From: Paracoccus zeaxanthinifaciens ATCC 21588
Lineage (GTDB): Bacteria > Pseudomonadota > Alphaproteobacteria > Rhodobacterales > Rhodobacteraceae
DNA length: 64,000 nt
Assembly (NCBI RefSeq): GCF_000420145.1
Contig: NZ_ATUJ01000007.1
Location: 80,345 to 144,344 of the forward strand
Direction of reading: 5' to 3'
The position numbers were made by a program, and so were the translations under genes. Position 1 is the first letter of the stretch, and each line of letters opens with the position of its first letter. Below the pieces are notes generated by a model. It searched no databases. It had not been told where the DNA came from and saw only the letters and a program-made list of their open reading frames with translations. Shown in pieces: positions 63,649-64,000 of this stretch.

Positions 63649-64000
63649 GGTCAGGACCCATTAATTTTCTTGATGCCGTCCTGTCGGCGTGATTCACGCT
63701 CCCAAACAGGTGGGGGCATCATGAGTAATCTTTTCTGGCTGACGGACGAACAGATGGAGCGGCTGAAGCCGTTCTTTCCCAAGAGCCATGGTAAGCCGAG
63801 GGGCGATGACCGGCGCGTGCTGAGCGGCATAATCTTCATCAACCGCAATGGGTTGCGGGGGTGCGATGCGCCCCGGGAGTATGGCCCGCCCAAGACGCTC
63901 TACAACCGGTGGAAGCGCTGGAGCGAGATGGGCGTGTTTGCCAGGATCTTCGAGGGATTGGCCTCGGAGGCAACGGATCAGAAGACGCTGATGATTGATG
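63648..64000 (+). mobile_element. IS5-family insertion sequence, left end (partial)
   Basis: The left end begins GGGTCAGGACCCATTAA at 63648, right after TA (63646-63647), the expected target duplication for the IS427 group. A transposase reading frame starts at 63721. The right end is outside the window. The element inserted exactly at the glyS stop codon. Confidence 0.8.
63721..64000 (+). CDS. IS5/IS427-group transposase, N-terminal part
   Basis: The first 93 codons of a transposase: FWLTDEQMERLKPFFPKSHG, the IS5-family DUF4096-type N-terminal domain, GIIFINRNGLRG, and WKRWSEMGVFARIFEGLA. The DDE residues lie in the missing part; the last visible residues (KTLMID) lead to the first D. It is preceded by GGGGGCATC. 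IS427-group elements often make this protein with a programmed frameshift between two frames, which cannot be tested here. Confidence 0.88.
   Translation, partial: MSNLFWLTDEQMERLKPFFPKSHGKPRGDDRRVLSGIIFINRNGLRGCDAPREYGPPKTLYNRWKRWSEMGVFARIFEGLASEATDQKTLMID

Noticed and set aside
1..64000. CRISPR array, prophage, toxin-antitoxin or defence island
   Set aside because: No spaced direct repeats, phage structural genes or recognisable defence genes were seen; gene content is housekeeping apart from the IS at the right edge.

Overview
The window is chromosomal DNA of a high-GC alphaproteobacterium, most likely a Paracoccus-type member of the Rhodobacteraceae. This rests on the strong G/C bias at third codon positions, the split Fo b/b' ATP synthase operon, the atpI-B-E-b'-b gene order, the glyQ-DUF6446-glyS block and a bamA/rseP/cdsA/uppS/frr/pyrH envelope cluster. 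Almost everything is core housekeeping. There is no CRISPR array, prophage or integrative element. The only certain mobile DNA is an insertion sequence entering at the right edge.

Layout. 1-2480: amine/amino-acid catabolism (truncated aldehyde dehydrogenase plus class III aminotransferase). 2617-3352: rpmG and two identical tRNA-Glu genes, each with its own visible promoter. 3518-6685: gatC-gatA, a small lipoprotein, an AmpD-type amidase whose end carries the promoter and first bases of rnpB. 6689-10213: a coiled-coil protein, mltG, fabF, then 0.5 kb of gene debris where acpP would be expected. 10214-12756: sugar/adenosine kinase, nth, an OmpA-family lipoprotein. 12859-15541: ATP synthase Fo operon. 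15723-17867: ArsR regulator plus pseudouridine kinase and glycosidase. 17868-26731: patatin phospholipase, prfB, an animal-type heme peroxidase, PBP1A, AmiC and an aminotransferase. 26891-29377: DsbA-like protein and mannose-1-phosphate guanylyltransferase. 29530-36198: a divergent B12-dependent ribonucleotide-reductase homologue, 5-formyl-THF cyclo-ligase, mgtE, a HisN-type phosphatase and an XRE regulator. 36385-44852: oxidoreductase, Bax-inhibitor-1 protein, LLM flavoenzyme, GNAT, rplU-rpmA, Uup-type ABC-F, periplasmic iron-binding protein, nucleoside hydrolase. 44811-53081: ompH-bamA-rseP-cdsA-uppS-frr-(Na+ channel)-pyrH, all on the minus strand. 53175-63648: miaA, AraC regulator, rlmE, Ppx/GppA, trkH, a peptidoglycan-binding protein, glyQ, DUF6446 and glyS. 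63648-64000: IS5-family element.

How the genes fit together. Several blocks serve envelope growth: PBP1A, MltG, AmiC, AmpD-type amidase, BamA/OmpH, RseP, CdsA, UppS. Others serve translation: GatCA, GlyQS, PrfB, Frr, MiaA, RlmE, L21, L27, L33, tRNA-Glu, RNase P. Many genes overlap by 1-4 nt, which implies translational coupling.

Most interesting points. (1) dxr is absent from its usual place between cdsA and rseP, where only a 29-codon coupled frame remains; this fits a carotenoid-type Paracoccus using the mevalonate pathway (inference). (2) A 991-residue NrdJ homologue keeps its C-terminal domain but lacks the catalytic motifs. (3) glyS carries a 76-codon stretch of foreign-looking composition, and an IS end supplies the last base of its stop codon. 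(4) A NaChBac-type sodium channel gene sits inside the pyrH-frr cluster. (5) A compact pseudouridine-degradation operon has its own ArsR-family gene.
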